From assembly GCF_003385555.1 (NCBI RefSeq), contig NZ_QOHR01000001.1, positions 317,875 through 381,874 of the forward strand: a stretch of 64,000 nucleotides of DNA, read 5' to 3'. The notes below the pieces were generated by a model, which was not told where the DNA came from, searched no databases, and saw only the letters and a list, made by a program, of their open reading frames with translations. Shown here piece after piece: positions 40,597 to 50,071 of the stretch. The stretch is from Rhodosalinus sediminis. Lineage in GTDB: Bacteria > Pseudomonadota > Alphaproteobacteria > Rhodobacterales > Rhodobacteraceae. Each line of letters begins with the position of its first letter. Positions within the stretch are counted from its first letter, which is position 1. Made by a program: the position numbers and the translations under genes.

Positions 40597-43350
40597 TCAG
40601 CCTGCGCCCGTCGCGGGACGGTCGGTCGCGCGGACGGCGAGGCGCATCTGCTTCTCGGTCTCGATCAGCCCGAAGAAGACGGCGCCGATGGCGATGATCA
40701 ACACCCCGTCGAGGAGCGGCACGCCCTCGGTCCCGAAGAGCGCCTGCAGCGGGGGCACATAGGTGATGGCGAACTGCGCCACGGTCACCGCCGCGATGCA
40801 GATCCACACGATCCGGGTGCCGCGGACCGCGGCCCATGTCAGCGAGGTGCCGTGGATGTTGCGGATGAAGAAGAGGTGGAAGATCTTGAGCACCACCAGC
40901 GTGTTCAGCGCCATGGTCTGCGCGAGGGCGAGGGAATACCCCTTGTCCAGCGCGTAGACGAAGATGCCGTAGATCCCGGCGAGGAACAGCGTCGAGACGA
41001 GCATGATGTGCCAGATCAGCGCGCCCGTCAGCAGCGGCTCGTCGCGCGGCCGGGGCGGGCGGCGCATGGTCCTCGCTTCCGTCGGCTCGAAGGCGAGCGC
41101 GATTCCGAGGGTGACCGCGGTGATCATGTTGGTCCAGAGGATCTGCACCGGCGTGATCGGCAGCGCCATGCCGAGCGCGAGCGCCAGCACGATCGTCATC
41201 GCCTCGCCGCCGTTGGTGGGCAGGGTCCAGCTGATCACCTTCTTGATGTTGTCGTAGACGGTGCGGCCCTCGCGCACGGCCGCGGCGATCGAGGCGAAAT
41301 TGTCGTCGGCGAGGACGAGCTCCGCCGCCTCCTTCGCCGCCGCGCTGCCCTTCAGGCCCATCGCCACGCCGGCGTCCGCGCGCTTGAGCGCGGGCGCGTC
41401 GTTCACGCCGTCGCCGGTCATCGCCACGGTGAGCCCCCGCGCCTGAAGCGCGGTGACGAGGCGCAGCTTGTGCGCCGGGGAGGTCCGGGCGAAGATGTCG
41501 GTCTGCACCGCCGCCTCGGCGAGGGCGGCGTCGTCCATCGCCTCGAGGTCCGCGCCGGTGAGCACGCGGTCGCGGTTGCGCAGGCCGATCCGCCCCGCGA
41601 TGGCGCGTGCCGTCGCGGCGTGGTCCCCGGTGATCATCTTCACGCGGATGCCGGCGGCGTGGCAGTCCGCGACGGCCTCGATCGCCTCCGCGCGCGGCGG
41701 GTCGATCAGCCCGATCAGCCCGATCAGTGTCAGCCGCCCCTCGACGTCCGAGGTGTTGAGCACCGTGTGCTCCTGCGGCACGGACCGCGCGGCCACGGCG
41801 ATCACCCGCTGCCCCTCGGCGGCGAGCTCTTCGACCCTTTGATGCCAGCGCTCGGCGTCGAGCGGTTCGGACCCGCCGTGCGCCGCCCGCTGGTCGGCGC
41901 AGAGCGCCAGCACCGCCTCGGGGGCGCCCTTCACGTGGATGCAGGCGCGGCCCTCGTGGTCGTGGTGGAGCGTCGCCATGTAGCGATGCGCGGAATCGAA
42001 GGGGATGACGTCGGTGCGGGTCCACTGCCGGAGGGGATCGCCCCCCTCGCCGGTGATCTTGCCGGCGAGCGCCATGAGCGCGCCCTCCATCGGATCGCCC
42101 TCGACCCGCCAGCCGGACTCGTGGGCGTGCAGGGTCGCGTCGTTGCAGAGGCCGGCGGCGCGGGCGAATTCCGCGAGCACCGCGTGCGCGTCGGGATGCG
42201 CGTCGGCGTCGCGCCAGCGCACGGCGCCCTCGGGCGCGTAGCCGTCGCCGCCGACCGAATAGACGTCCTCGGCGGCCGCCAGCGTCGCCGCCATCATCTC
42301 GTTCCGGGTGAGGGTGCCCGTCTTGTCCGAGCAGATCACCGAGACCGAGCCCAGCGTCTCGATCGCGGGCAGGCGGCGGACGATGGCGTTGCGCCGCGCC
42401 ATCGCCTGCACGCCCACGGCCAGCGTGATCGTCAGCACCGCCGGCAGCCCCTCGGGAATGGCCGCGACCGAGAGGCCGACCACCGCCATGAAGAGCTCGC
42501 CGAAGGGCAGGTGGCCGACGAAATAGCCGTAGACGAGGAGAGAGGCCGCCCCGATCAGGATGAAGACCGTGAGCCAGCGCGCGAAGCGGTCCATCTGGGC
42601 GACGAGCGGCGTGGTCAGCGTCTCGACCCGGCCGAGCATGCCGCTGATCCGGCCGATCTGCGTCTCCGCGCCGGTGGCGGCGACGACGCCGCGGCCGGCC
42701 CCGGCGGCCACCAGCGTGCCCGAGAACAGCATCGAGGAGCGGTCGCCCAGCGCCGCGTCCTCCGCCGCCGGCGCCGTGCCCTTGTCGACGGGGACGGATT
42801 CGCCGGTGAGGATGGCCTCTTCGGCCGAGAGCCCGCGCGCCTCGATCAGCCGCAGGTCGGCGGGCACGCGGTCCCCGGCCTCGATCAGCACGACGTCGCC
42901 GGGCACCAGCTCGGCCGCGTCGAGGCTGATCCGGCGGCCGTCGCGCAGCACGGAGGAACGCGGGGCGAGCATGCCGCGGATGGCGTCCATGGCCTGCTCG
43001 GCGCGGCCTTCCTGAATGTAGCCGATCACCGCGTTGACGACGACGACGGCGAGGATGATGCCCGTGTCGACCCAGTGCTGCAGCGCCGCCGTGACGAGCG
43101 CCGAGGCGATCAGCACATAGATCAGCACGTTGTGGAAGTGCGACAGGAACCGCAGGATCGGGCTGCGCTTCGGCGGCTCGGGCAGGCGGTTAGCGCCGTG
43201 CTCGGCGTGCCGGCGCGCGGCCTCCGCCGCGTCGAGGCCGCCCGGACGGGAGGCGAGCGCCTCCAGCGCCGCCTCCGGCGTCATCGCGTGGGGATGTGCG
43301 GGCAAACGGGTTTCGGTCATCGGGGCGGTCCGTCCGTCGGGCTGCGTCAT
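40597..43350 (-). CDS. cation-translocating P-type ATPase (P2-like)
   Basis: 917 aa. Order: N-terminal cation-ATPase domain, TMs, actuator motif TGES (182-185), TM4 PEGLP (299-303), phosphorylation Asp342 in DKTGTLT, MTGDGVNDAPAL, then TM5-TM10. TM6 reads WTNMITAVTLGIAL, with Ala where SERCA has its Ca-ligating Asp, so the ion is unclear (Ca, Na, H or other). ATG 43350 is preferred (6 bp after the antiporter stop); ATG 43320 is possible. Probably co-transcribed with the antiporter. Confidence 0.9.
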   Translation of the reverse strand: MTQPDGRTAPMTETRLPAHPHAMTPEAALEALASRPGGLDAAEAARRHAEHGANRLPEPPKRSPILRFLSHFHNVLIYVLIASALVTAALQHWVDTGIILAVVVVNAVIGYIQEGRAEQAMDAIRGMLAPRSSVLRDGRRISLDAAELVPGDVVLIEAGDRVPADLRLIEARGLSAEEAILTGESVPVDKGTAPAAEDAALGDRSSMLFSGTLVAAGAGRGVVAATGAETQIGRISGMLGRVETLTTPLVAQMDRFARWLTVFILIGAASLLVYGYFVGHLPFGELFMAVVGLSVAAIPEGLPAVLTITLAVGVQAMARRNAIVRRLPAIETLGSVSVICSDKTGTLTRNEMMAATLAAAEDVYSVGGDGYAPEGAVRWRDADAHPDAHAVLAEFARAAGLCNDATLHAHESGWRVEGDPMEGALMALAGKITGEGGDPLRQWTRTDVIPFDSAHRYMATLHHDHEGRACIHVKGAPEAVLALCADQRAAHGGSEPLDAERWHQRVEELAAEGQRVIAVAARSVPQEHTVLNTSDVEGRLTLIGLIGLIDPPRAEAIEAVADCHAAGIRVKMITGDHAATARAIAGRIGLRNRDRVLTGADLEAMDDAALAEAAVQTDIFARTSPAHKLRLVTALQARGLTVAMTGDGVNDAPALKRADAGVAMGLKGSAAAKEAAELVLADDNFASIAAAVREGRTVYDNIKKVISWTLPTNGGEAMTIVLALALGMALPITPVQILWTNMITAVTLGIALAFEPTEARTMRRPPRPRDEPLLTGALIWHIMLVSTLFLAGIYGIFVYALDKGYSLALAQTMALNTLVVLKIFHLFFIRNIHGTSLTWAAVRGTRIVWICIAAVTVAQFAITYVPPLQALFGTEGVPLLDGVLIIAIGAVFFGLIETEKQMRLAVRATDRPATGAG

Positions 43351-43355
43351 CGCGC

Positions 43356-45080
43356 TCAGGAGGCCTGCTTGTCCTCGGCTTCGATGGTCGGGATTTCCGT
43401 GCGCTCCTCCTCGGGCGCGCCGCAGAGAAGCTCGACGGCCCGGTCGGCGGCGTCCTGGAACGGCTCCAGCACCATGTCCGCCCCGGAGGCGAAGAGTTCC
43501 TCGGTGTCGCGGGCGTGATGGGAGGCGACCGCGACGCGCCCGGCGAAGCCCGACATGCGCGTGAGCTGGATCAGCGTCGCCCGCGTGTCCTCGTGGCTGA
43601 GGCCGGTCGGGTGAATGGGCACGGTCGAGACGATCCATTGCGCCCGGCCCAGCGGCAGGTCCGCCACGAATTCGGGGTCGGTCGCGTCCCCGAACTCGGT
43701 CTCGAGGCCCAGTTCGCGCCAGCGCCGCACCGCGCCCGGGTTGAAGTCGACCCCGAGCACCCGGATGCCCCGCTTCTTCAGGCGCATACCGATGGCCGTG
43801 CCGAAGCGCCCCAGCCCGAAGACGATCACCTCGTAACCGTCCTCGCGGTGCGCCCCCGTCTCGGAGGGTTCGCGCGGCGTGCCCTTGCGCTCGAACACGC
43901 CGAGGAGCGGCTCGAAGACGGCGTAGAGCTTGTGCGAATAGGTGATCATGTAGGTCGAGGCGGCGATGGTCACGAGGCCGACCATGGTCACGAGGCCCAG
44001 CGCCTCTTCCTGCACATGGCCGAGCGAGACGCCCATGGCGATGAAGATCAGCGAGAACTCGCTGATCTGCGCCACGGTCAGGCCGGCGAGGAAGCCCGTG
44101 CGCTTACGGTAGCCCATCGCCCCCATGATCGCGAGCACGATGAGCGGGTTGCCGATCAGCACGAAGAGCGAAAACGCGGCCGCCCCGCCGATATGCGCGC
44201 CGAGGAGCGACAGGTCGAGCGCCGAGCCGAGCGCGATGAAGAAGAACAGGAGCAGGAAGTCGCGCAGCGGCGCCAGCCGCGCCGCGATCGTCTCCCGGTA
44301 GGGCGTCGAGGCGAGCGCGACACCGGCCAGCAGCCCGCCCACCTCCTTGCCGAGCCCGACGATGTCGCCCGCCGCCGCGAACATCGCCGCCATGGCGATG
44401 GCGAAGATCACGAGGAGCTCGGGCGCATGCGCCAGCCGCTCGGTCAGCGGATTGGCCACGTAGCGCACGAAGAGCACCACGAGTGCCACCATCGCCACGC
44501 CGGAGGCGAGGACCAGCGGAACCGACCCGCCGCCGTGCCCCCCGTCGCCGCCCGCGCCGATGCCGATGGCCGAGAGCACGATCATCGACAACACGACGAC
44601 GAGATCCTGCACGATCAGGAAGCCGAGCGCGATCTGCCCGTGCAGCGCGTCGATCTCGCGCTTGTCCGACAGGAGCTTCACGATGATGATCGTCGACGAG
44701 AAGGTGAGCGCGACGGCGACATAGAGGCTCGTGACGTGCCCGAGCCCGAGCGCCAGCCCGATCAGGTAGCCGAAGATCGAGGTGAAGGCGACCTGGCCGA
44801 GGCCGGTCAGCAGCGACACCGCCCCGAGCGACCGGATCAGCTTCACGTCGAGCTTGATGCCGACGAGAAACAGAAGCACGGCGATGCCGAGCTCGGACAG
44901 CAGGCTGATCTCCTCGTCCGAGCGCACGAGGTCCAGCACCGAGGGCCCCGCGATCAGGCCGACCGCGATGAAGCTGACGATCAGCGGCTGGCGCAGGATG
45001 ATCCCGAGGAAGCCGATCACCGCCGCCAGCACGAGAAGCGCAGCGATTTCCGCGAACGGCGACTGAACGATAACTTCCAT
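43356..45080 (-). CDS. KefB-type monovalent cation:proton antiporter with TrkA-N domain
   Basis: 574 aa CPA2-family antiporter. About 12 TMs (GELGIAVLLFLVGIKLD, LGFLIVQDLVVVLSMIV with the conserved QD), then a C-terminal Rossmann TrkA-N domain (VIVFGLGRFGTAIG) that binds NAD or nucleotide and gates the channel. Likely K+/H+ or Na+/H+ exchange. Operon leader of the P-type ATPase. Start ATG 45080; GGGACAG lies about 12 nt upstream. Confidence 0.9.
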   Translation of the reverse strand: MEVIVQSPFAEIAALLVLAAVIGFLGIILRQPLIVSFIAVGLIAGPSVLDLVRSDEEISLLSELGIAVLLFLVGIKLDVKLIRSLGAVSLLTGLGQVAFTSIFGYLIGLALGLGHVTSLYVAVALTFSSTIIIVKLLSDKREIDALHGQIALGFLIVQDLVVVLSMIVLSAIGIGAGGDGGHGGGSVPLVLASGVAMVALVVLFVRYVANPLTERLAHAPELLVIFAIAMAAMFAAAGDIVGLGKEVGGLLAGVALASTPYRETIAARLAPLRDFLLLFFFIALGSALDLSLLGAHIGGAAAFSLFVLIGNPLIVLAIMGAMGYRKRTGFLAGLTVAQISEFSLIFIAMGVSLGHVQEEALGLVTMVGLVTIAASTYMITYSHKLYAVFEPLLGVFERKGTPREPSETGAHREDGYEVIVFGLGRFGTAIGMRLKKRGIRVLGVDFNPGAVRRWRELGLETEFGDATDPEFVADLPLGRAQWIVSTVPIHPTGLSHEDTRATLIQLTRMSGFAGRVAVASHHARDTEELFASGADMVLEPFQDAADRAVELLCGAPEEERTEIPTIEAEDKQAS

Positions 45081-45475
45081 CAAGGCGTCTGTCCCTTCGT
45101 GTTGCGCCCCGGCCTCGCCGGGACTGTCCTGCCGTGGCCGCGTTTCGCGGCGCGGCGCGGCCGATGCGCCCCGCCGCGGCGATGCGGCGACGGTTCTGCC
45201 TGCCTGCCCCGCGGTGGCCTCGTCGCCGAGACCGCCGCGCGCGCCGGGACGATAGCGCAGAACGGCCCGCGCAGACAAAGCCTGACGCGCCGCGCCCGCC
45301 ATATCGTGCGGGCGCGATGGAGAGGGGCGCGCGCGTGCCCGAAAACAGGGCGCGTCAAGATGCGGCGCGCGCCGGCCTCCCGGCCCCTGCGCCGAGACCG
45401 CGCCGTGCCGCTCCGCGCCGGATCAAGATGCGCAGGATCGACGGGCGGGAGACCTCGCTCGGCCCAGCCGGCCCC
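45081..45475. other. 395-bp gap between arsJ and the antiporter gene
   Basis: No coding region is supported; all frames are Arg/Pro/Ala-rich shadows. It contains the 5' control region of the antiporter-ATPase operon on the minus strand and the 3' end region of the ars operon. No clear promoter or terminator seen. Confidence 0.5.
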
Positions 45476-46744
45476 TCAACCGGCCCCGGCCGCGACGCCC
45501 ACCGGGCGCAGCCGCGCGGCGGCGAGCGCCGAGAGGCCGACGAGCACGGCGGCGGTGCCGAGCATCAGCGGCAGGCCCCCAGCCTGATAGGTCGCCCCCG
45601 AGAGCACCGTGCCGAGGAGCCGCCCGCCCGCGTTCGCCATGTAATAAAAGCCTACGTCCATCGTCACCCGCGCCTCCTGCGTGAAGGCGAGGATCAGGTA
45701 GGAGTGGAGCGACGAGTTCACCGCGAAGATCGCCCCGAAGACGAGAAGCCCCGCGATCAGCGCCGCGGTGAGCCAGGGCGCCGGTCCGCCCGCGGCGAGC
45801 GCCAGCGCGGCGAGGAGCGCCGGGACCACGGCGAGCGCCCCCGCCCAGCGGCGCGCGGCCGCGATCAGCTCCGCCTCGGGCCGGGTGGCCGCGGAGAGCA
45901 GCCGCGGCGCCCAAGCTTGCACGCCGCCGTAGAGGATGATCCAGACCGCCATGAAGCTGCCCACCGTGAAGAAGGCCGCGCGGTCGCCCGCCTCGGTGCC
46001 GTCGGAGAGCACCGCGTAGAAATAGACCGGAAGCCCCACGACGAACCACACGTCCCGCGCGCCGAAGAGCGCGACCCGCGCCGCCGAGAGCCAGTTGACG
46101 TTGGCGCTGTCGGAAAAGACCTCCGCGAACGGCACGCCCTTCTTCCCCTTGGGCAGCCCCGGCGGCATGAACAGGAGCACCGCCACGAGGATCGCGGCGA
46201 GCACCGCGGCCATGCCGAGCACGGCCCAGACGAAGCCCACCGTGGCCAGCAAGGCCGCGCCGAGCAGGAATCCCAGCCCCTTCACCGCGTTCTTCGAGCC
46301 CGTCAGCACGGCGACCCAGCGAAAGAGCCCGCCGCCCTCGGTCGGGGCGAGGAGCTTGACGGCGGATTTCGAGGACATCTTGGCGAGGTCCTTCGCCACG
46401 CCGGAGGCGCCCTGCACGACCATCACGTAGGCCACCGAAAGCCCCACCGCCCAGCCGGGATCGAGCCGCGCGAGCGCCAGCAGCGCCGCCACCTGGATCG
46501 CGAGCCCCGCGTAGAGCGTCGAGGTCAGCCCGAAGCGCGCCGCGATCCAGCCCGCCGAGAGATTCGTGACCATCCCCGCGATCTCGTAGAGGACGAAGAG
46601 ATAGGCGAGCTGGACGGGCGAGAAGCCGAGCGTGTGGAAGTGCAGCAGCACCAGCATCCGCAGCGCGCCGTCGGTGAGCATGAAGGCCCAGTAGGCCGCC
46701 GTGACGGCGACATAGGCCGCCAGCCCCTCGGGCCGGGCGCTCAC
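45476..46744 (-). CDS. arsJ: organoarsenical efflux MFS transporter ArsJ
   Basis: 422 aa MFS transporter with about 12 TMs. Close to the ArsJ pattern at [41 protein letters not shown] and [16 protein letters not shown]. Known role: export of 1-arseno-3-phosphoglycerate made by the adjacent GAPDH. It starts with GTG at 46744, overlapping the gap stop codon (GTGA), so the two are coupled. The gene position right after gap confirms the call. Confidence 0.9.
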   Translation of the reverse strand: MSARPEGLAAYVAVTAAYWAFMLTDGALRMLVLLHFHTLGFSPVQLAYLFVLYEIAGMVTNLSAGWIAARFGLTSTLYAGLAIQVAALLALARLDPGWAVGLSVAYVMVVQGASGVAKDLAKMSSKSAVKLLAPTEGGGLFRWVAVLTGSKNAVKGLGFLLGAALLATVGFVWAVLGMAAVLAAILVAVLLFMPPGLPKGKKGVPFAEVFSDSANVNWLSAARVALFGARDVWFVVGLPVYFYAVLSDGTEAGDRAAFFTVGSFMAVWIILYGGVQAWAPRLLSAATRPEAELIAAARRWAGALAVVPALLAALALAAGGPAPWLTAALIAGLLVFGAIFAVNSSLHSYLILAFTQEARVTMDVGFYYMANAGGRLLGTVLSGATYQAGGLPLMLGTAAVLVGLSALAAARLRPVGVAAGAG

Positions 46745-47739
46745 GCCGACGCCCCGACCATGAGGGCCACGTCCACGAGGCGGTGGGCGTAGCCCATCTC
46801 GTTGTCGTACCAGGCGTAGAGCTTCACCTGCGTGCCGTTCACCACCATGGTCGAGGGTCCGTCCACGATGGCGGAGCGCGTGTCGTTCACGTAATCCGCC
46901 GAGACGAGGGGGCGGTCCTCGTAACCGAGGACGCCGGCGAGCGGCCCGTCCGCGGCGTCCCGCAAGAGCGCGTTGACCTCCTCGGCCGTGGTCTCGCGCA
47001 TCACCTCGAAGACGCAGTCCGTGAGCGAGGCGTTGAGCATCGGTACGCGCACCGCGTGGCCGTTCAGCCGGCCCTCGAGCTCGGGAAAGATCGCGGCGAT
47101 GGCCGTCGCGCTGCCGGTGCTCGTCGGGATCAGCGAATTGAGCGCCGAGCGCGCGCGGCGCAGGTCCTTCGCCGGGCGGTCCACGATGGTCTGGGTGTTG
47201 GTGACGTCGTGGATCGTGGTGATCGACCCGTGGCGGATGCCGAGCGCCGCGTGGATCACCTTGACCACCGGGGCGAGGCAGTTCGTCGTGCAGGAGGCCG
47301 CCGTCACGATCCGGTGGCGCGCGGGGTCGTAGGCCGCGTCGTTGACGCCGTGGACGATGTTCACCGCCTCCGCGTCCTTCACCGGGGCCGAGACGACGAC
47401 CTTTTTCACGCCCGCCGCGAAATAGGGCGCGAGCGCCGCGGCCGACTTGAAGACGCCGGTGCAGTCGATCACCACGTCGACGCCCTCGAGCGGCAGCGCC
47501 GCGGGATCGCCGGTGCCCACGAAGGGCAGGCGGGTGCCGTCGATGGTGACGCTGTCGTCGTCGGCGGCGAAGGCCGCGTCCCAGCGCCCGTGCACTGTGT
47601 CGAACTCCAGAAGATGCGCGTGCATCGCCGGATCGCCCGTCGCGTCGTTGATCCAGGCGATCTCGGCACCGCGCTCCAACAGCGGGCGCAGGGCGAGCTT
47701 GCCGACGCGCCCGAGGCCGTTCAGCGCATAGACGGTCAT
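46741..47739 (-). CDS. gap: ArsJ-associated glyceraldehyde-3-phosphate dehydrogenase
   Basis: 332 aa type I GAPDH. NAD motif NGLGRVGK (7-14), catalytic Cys150 in [32 protein letters not shown]. In arsenic operons this enzyme uses arsenate in place of phosphate to give 1-arseno-3-phosphoglycerate, exported by ArsJ (known for the family). Start overlaps the ArsR-ArsC stop (ATGA) and the stop overlaps arsJ, so three genes form a tight operon. Confidence 0.92.
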   Translation of the reverse strand: MTVYALNGLGRVGKLALRPLLERGAEIAWINDATGDPAMHAHLLEFDTVHGRWDAAFAADDDSVTIDGTRLPFVGTGDPAALPLEGVDVVIDCTGVFKSAAALAPYFAAGVKKVVVSAPVKDAEAVNIVHGVNDAAYDPARHRIVTAASCTTNCLAPVVKVIHAALGIRHGSITTIHDVTNTQTIVDRPAKDLRRARSALNSLIPTSTGSATAIAAIFPELEGRLNGHAVRVPMLNASLTDCVFEVMRETTAEEVNALLRDAADGPLAGVLGYEDRPLVSADYVNDTRSAIVDGPSTMVVNGTQVKLYAWYDNEMGYAHRLVDVALMVGASA

Positions 47740-48578
47740 GCCGGCGCGCTTTCGTCGGCGCGGCCGATCTCGTCCACGGCGTGCTGGAGCGAAATGCGGT
47801 CGAGCGTGTCGAAGGGCAGCGCCGCGAAGGCGCGGATGCGGTTCCGGAGCGTGCCGTAGGCGTGCTGAAAGGCGAGCGCGCGCTCCGCGTCCGTGCCCTC
47901 GGCCTTCACCGGGTCCGGCGTGCCCCAGTGCGCGCTCACCGGCTGGCCCTCCCAGACGGGGCACTCCTCGTTCGCGGCCCGGTCGCAGACGGTGAAGACG
48001 AAGTCGAAGCCCAGCGCCTCCGGCCGCTGGAACTCCGCGACCGTCTTGGCGCGCAGGACGGAGGTGTCGTGCCCCTTCGCCTCCAGCAGGTCGACGGCGA
48101 AGGGATTGAGCGTGCTGAAGGGGCGGGTTCCGGCGGAGTGCACCTCGAAGCGGTCGCCCGCCTCGGCGCGCAGGATCGCCTCGGCGAAGATCGAACGGGC
48201 GGAGTTGCCGGTGCAGATGAAGAGCACCCGGTACCTGTGGTCTGACATTGGAATGGGTCCTTGCGAGGCGAGAGCGAGAGGGGCGCAGACGTCGGGCCGC
48301 CCGCGGCAACAGTCGAGAAGCAGGTAGTCGAAGGTGTCCCGCACCGTGTCGAGCGCCACGCCGTAGCGCCGCGAGGTGCCGTGCCGCGCCTGCGTCACGA
48401 GCCCTGCCTGCATGAGCGCGCTCAGATGGGCCGAGAGCGTCGAGGGCTTGAGGCCGAGGGCCACGGCGATCTCGCCGGCCGCGACGCGGCCGGGATGGCG
48501 GCGCATCAACAGCCGGAAGATCTCCAGCCGGTGCGGATGGGCCAGCGCCGAGAGTCGTGCGGGAATCACATCTTCCAT
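47736..48578 (-). CDS. ArsR-ArsC fusion: arsenic repressor plus arsenate reductase
   Basis: 280 aa two-domain protein. Residues 1-110: ArsR-type winged helix ([38 protein letters not shown]) ending in [10 protein letters not shown] with Cys90, Cys91 and Cys98, a likely As(III) sensor. Residues 111-280: LMW-phosphatase-like thioredoxin-type ArsC with P-loop Cys122 in ICTGNSARS and a second pair in [14 protein letters not shown]. No stop or frameshift separates the domains. ATG 48578 lies inside its own palindromic operator, so the message may be leaderless. First gene of arsRC-gap-arsJ. Confidence 0.9.
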   Translation of the reverse strand: MEDVIPARLSALAHPHRLEIFRLLMRRHPGRVAAGEIAVALGLKPSTLSAHLSALMQAGLVTQARHGTSRRYGVALDTVRDTFDYLLLDCCRGRPDVCAPLALASQGPIPMSDHRYRVLFICTGNSARSIFAEAILRAEAGDRFEVHSAGTRPFSTLNPFAVDLLEAKGHDTSVLRAKTVAEFQRPEALGFDFVFTVCDRAANEECPVWEGQPVSAHWGTPDPVKAEGTDAERALAFQHAYGTLRNRIRAFAALPFDTLDRISLQHAVDEIGRADESAPA

Positions 48579-48599
48579 ATTTCGAGAATAACCGAAATA
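48578..48599. promoter_or_regulatory. palindromic ArsR-type operator
   Basis: TATTTCG (48578-48584), 8-nt spacer, CGAAATA (48593-48599): a perfect 7+7 dyad resembling ArsR/SmtB operators. It covers the start codon of the fused arsR-arsC gene on the minus strand. The only other gene near is the divergent aminotransferase, about 210 bp away. Confidence 0.7.
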
Positions 48600-48661
48600 C
48601 TGGGGCGTGCAACCCGGTGTCCCGTCCATGCTCCGTCCGTGTCCGGGCGGCGCGGCCGCGC

Positions 48662-48693
48662 CCCTTCTTCTTGGGTCAAATATCCTCGGGGGG
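48662..48693. repeat. intergenic repeat, copy 2
   Basis: Read on the minus strand: CCCCCCGAGGATATTTG, four variable bases, then CAAGAAGAAGGGG. Shares the GG-TATTT and CAAGA-GAAGG pattern with the element at 5084-5116 (there on the plus strand). It lies between the divergent ars and aminotransferase genes. Confidence 0.45.
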
Positions 48694-48807
48694 TGAATTG
48701 GCCGCAGGCCAAGAGGGGGGCGGACAGCCCCCCTCCCGCGGGCGGGCGGCTTGGCAAGCCGCCCGCCGCCCGCTAGGCAAAGACCGAACAGCCAAGGGAG
48801 CCCGCCC

Positions 48808-49938
48808 ATGCCCGCGCTTCACGACACCGTCGATCCCGGCGGCCTCGCCGAGTTCTCGGTCGTCTTCACCGACCGCTCGCTCAACCACATGTCCGCCAAC
48901 TTCCAGCAGGTCATGCGCGATCTCTCCGCGATGCTGCGGCAGGTCTACGCGGCCGAGGGCGTGGCCATCGTCCCCGGCGGCGGCAGCTACGCCATGGAGG
49001 CCGTGGCGCGCCAGTTCGCCCGCGACGCGCGCGTGCTCGTCGTGCGCAACGGCTGGTTCTCCTACCGCTGGAGCCAGATCCTCGAGACCGGCGGCATCGC
49101 CGGCGAGGCCACCGTGATGAAGGCGCGCCGCACCGGCAACGCCGCGCAGTCGCCCTTCACCCCCGCGCCCATCGAGGAGGTGGTCGACCGCATCCGCGCC
49201 GAGCGCCCCGCGGTGGTCTTCGCGCCGCATGTCGAGACCTCCGCCGGGCTGATCCTGCCCGACGCCTACATCACCGCGATGGCCGAGGCCGCGCACGAGG
49301 TGGGCGCGCTCATGGTGCTCGACTGCATCGCCTCCGGCGCGGCCTGGGTGGACATGGCCGCCACGGGAGTCGACGTGCTGATCTCCGCGCCGCAGAAGGG
49401 CTGGTCCTCCACGCCCTCGGCCGGGCTCGTGATGATGTCGTCGATCGCGCTCGACCGGCTGGAGGCGACGGAGTCCGACAGCTTCGCGCTGAACCTCGCG
49501 ACCTGGACCAATGTCATGCGCGCCTACGAGAACGGCGGGCACGCCTATCACGCGACGATGCCCACGGATTCGCTCCGCGCCTTCCGCGACGCGATGCTCG
49601 AGACGCAGGACTTCGGCTTCGAGGCCGCGCGCGAGGCCCAGTGGCGGCTGGGCGCGGCCGTGCGGGCGAAACTCGCCGAAAAGGGCGTCGTCTCCGTCGC
49701 CGCGGAGGGCTACGGCGCGCCGGGCGTCGTCGTGGGCTACACCGACGACCCGGAGGTGCAGTCGGGCCGCGCCTTCCTCGCGCAGGGCACCCAGATCGCG
49801 GCCGGCGTGCCGCTCCGGGTGGACGAGCCCGAGGGCTTCTCGACCTTCCGCCTCGGTCTCTTCGGCCTCGACAAGCTGCGCGACGTGGACGGCACCCTCG
49901 CCCGGCTCGCGCCCGCGCTCGACGCGGCGCTCGCCTGA
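48808..49938 (+). CDS. class V PLP aminotransferase, alanine/serine--glyoxylate type
   Basis: 376 aa fold-type I aminotransferase of the AGXT/PucG group. PLP lysine probably Lys197 in ISAPQKGWSSTPSAG; VPGGGSYAMEA, HVETSAGLILP and LDCIASGAAW (Asp for the pyridine N) are present. ATG 48808 with AAGGGAG upstream; a frame to 48751 is not supported. Could act in glyoxylate/serine or purine-ureide metabolism; substrate not resolved. Single gene facing away from the ars operon. Confidence 0.85.
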   Translation: MPALHDTVDPGGLAEFSVVFTDRSLNHMSANFQQVMRDLSAMLRQVYAAEGVAIVPGGGSYAMEAVARQFARDARVLVVRNGWFSYRWSQILETGGIAGEATVMKARRTGNAAQSPFTPAPIEEVVDRIRAERPAVVFAPHVETSAGLILPDAYITAMAEAAHEVGALMVLDCIASGAAWVDMAATGVDVLISAPQKGWSSTPSAGLVMMSSIALDRLEATESDSFALNLATWTNVMRAYENGGHAYHATMPTDSLRAFRDAMLETQDFGFEAAREAQWRLGAAVRAKLAEKGVVSVAAEGYGAPGVVVGYTDDPEVQSGRAFLAQGTQIAAGVPLRVDEPEGFSTFRLGLFGLDKLRDVDGTLARLAPALDAALA

Positions 49939-50071
49939 CGCCGCGCGTCGCGCCCGGGCGGGCGCGGCTCGCTCCGCCCGCGCTGCGTCAAGGATCGGCT
50001 TGCACGGGCCCGGCGGCGCTGTCGCGCGCGAGGAGGCCCGTCAGGGCCGAGGAGCGCCCCCGCCGTGCCCC

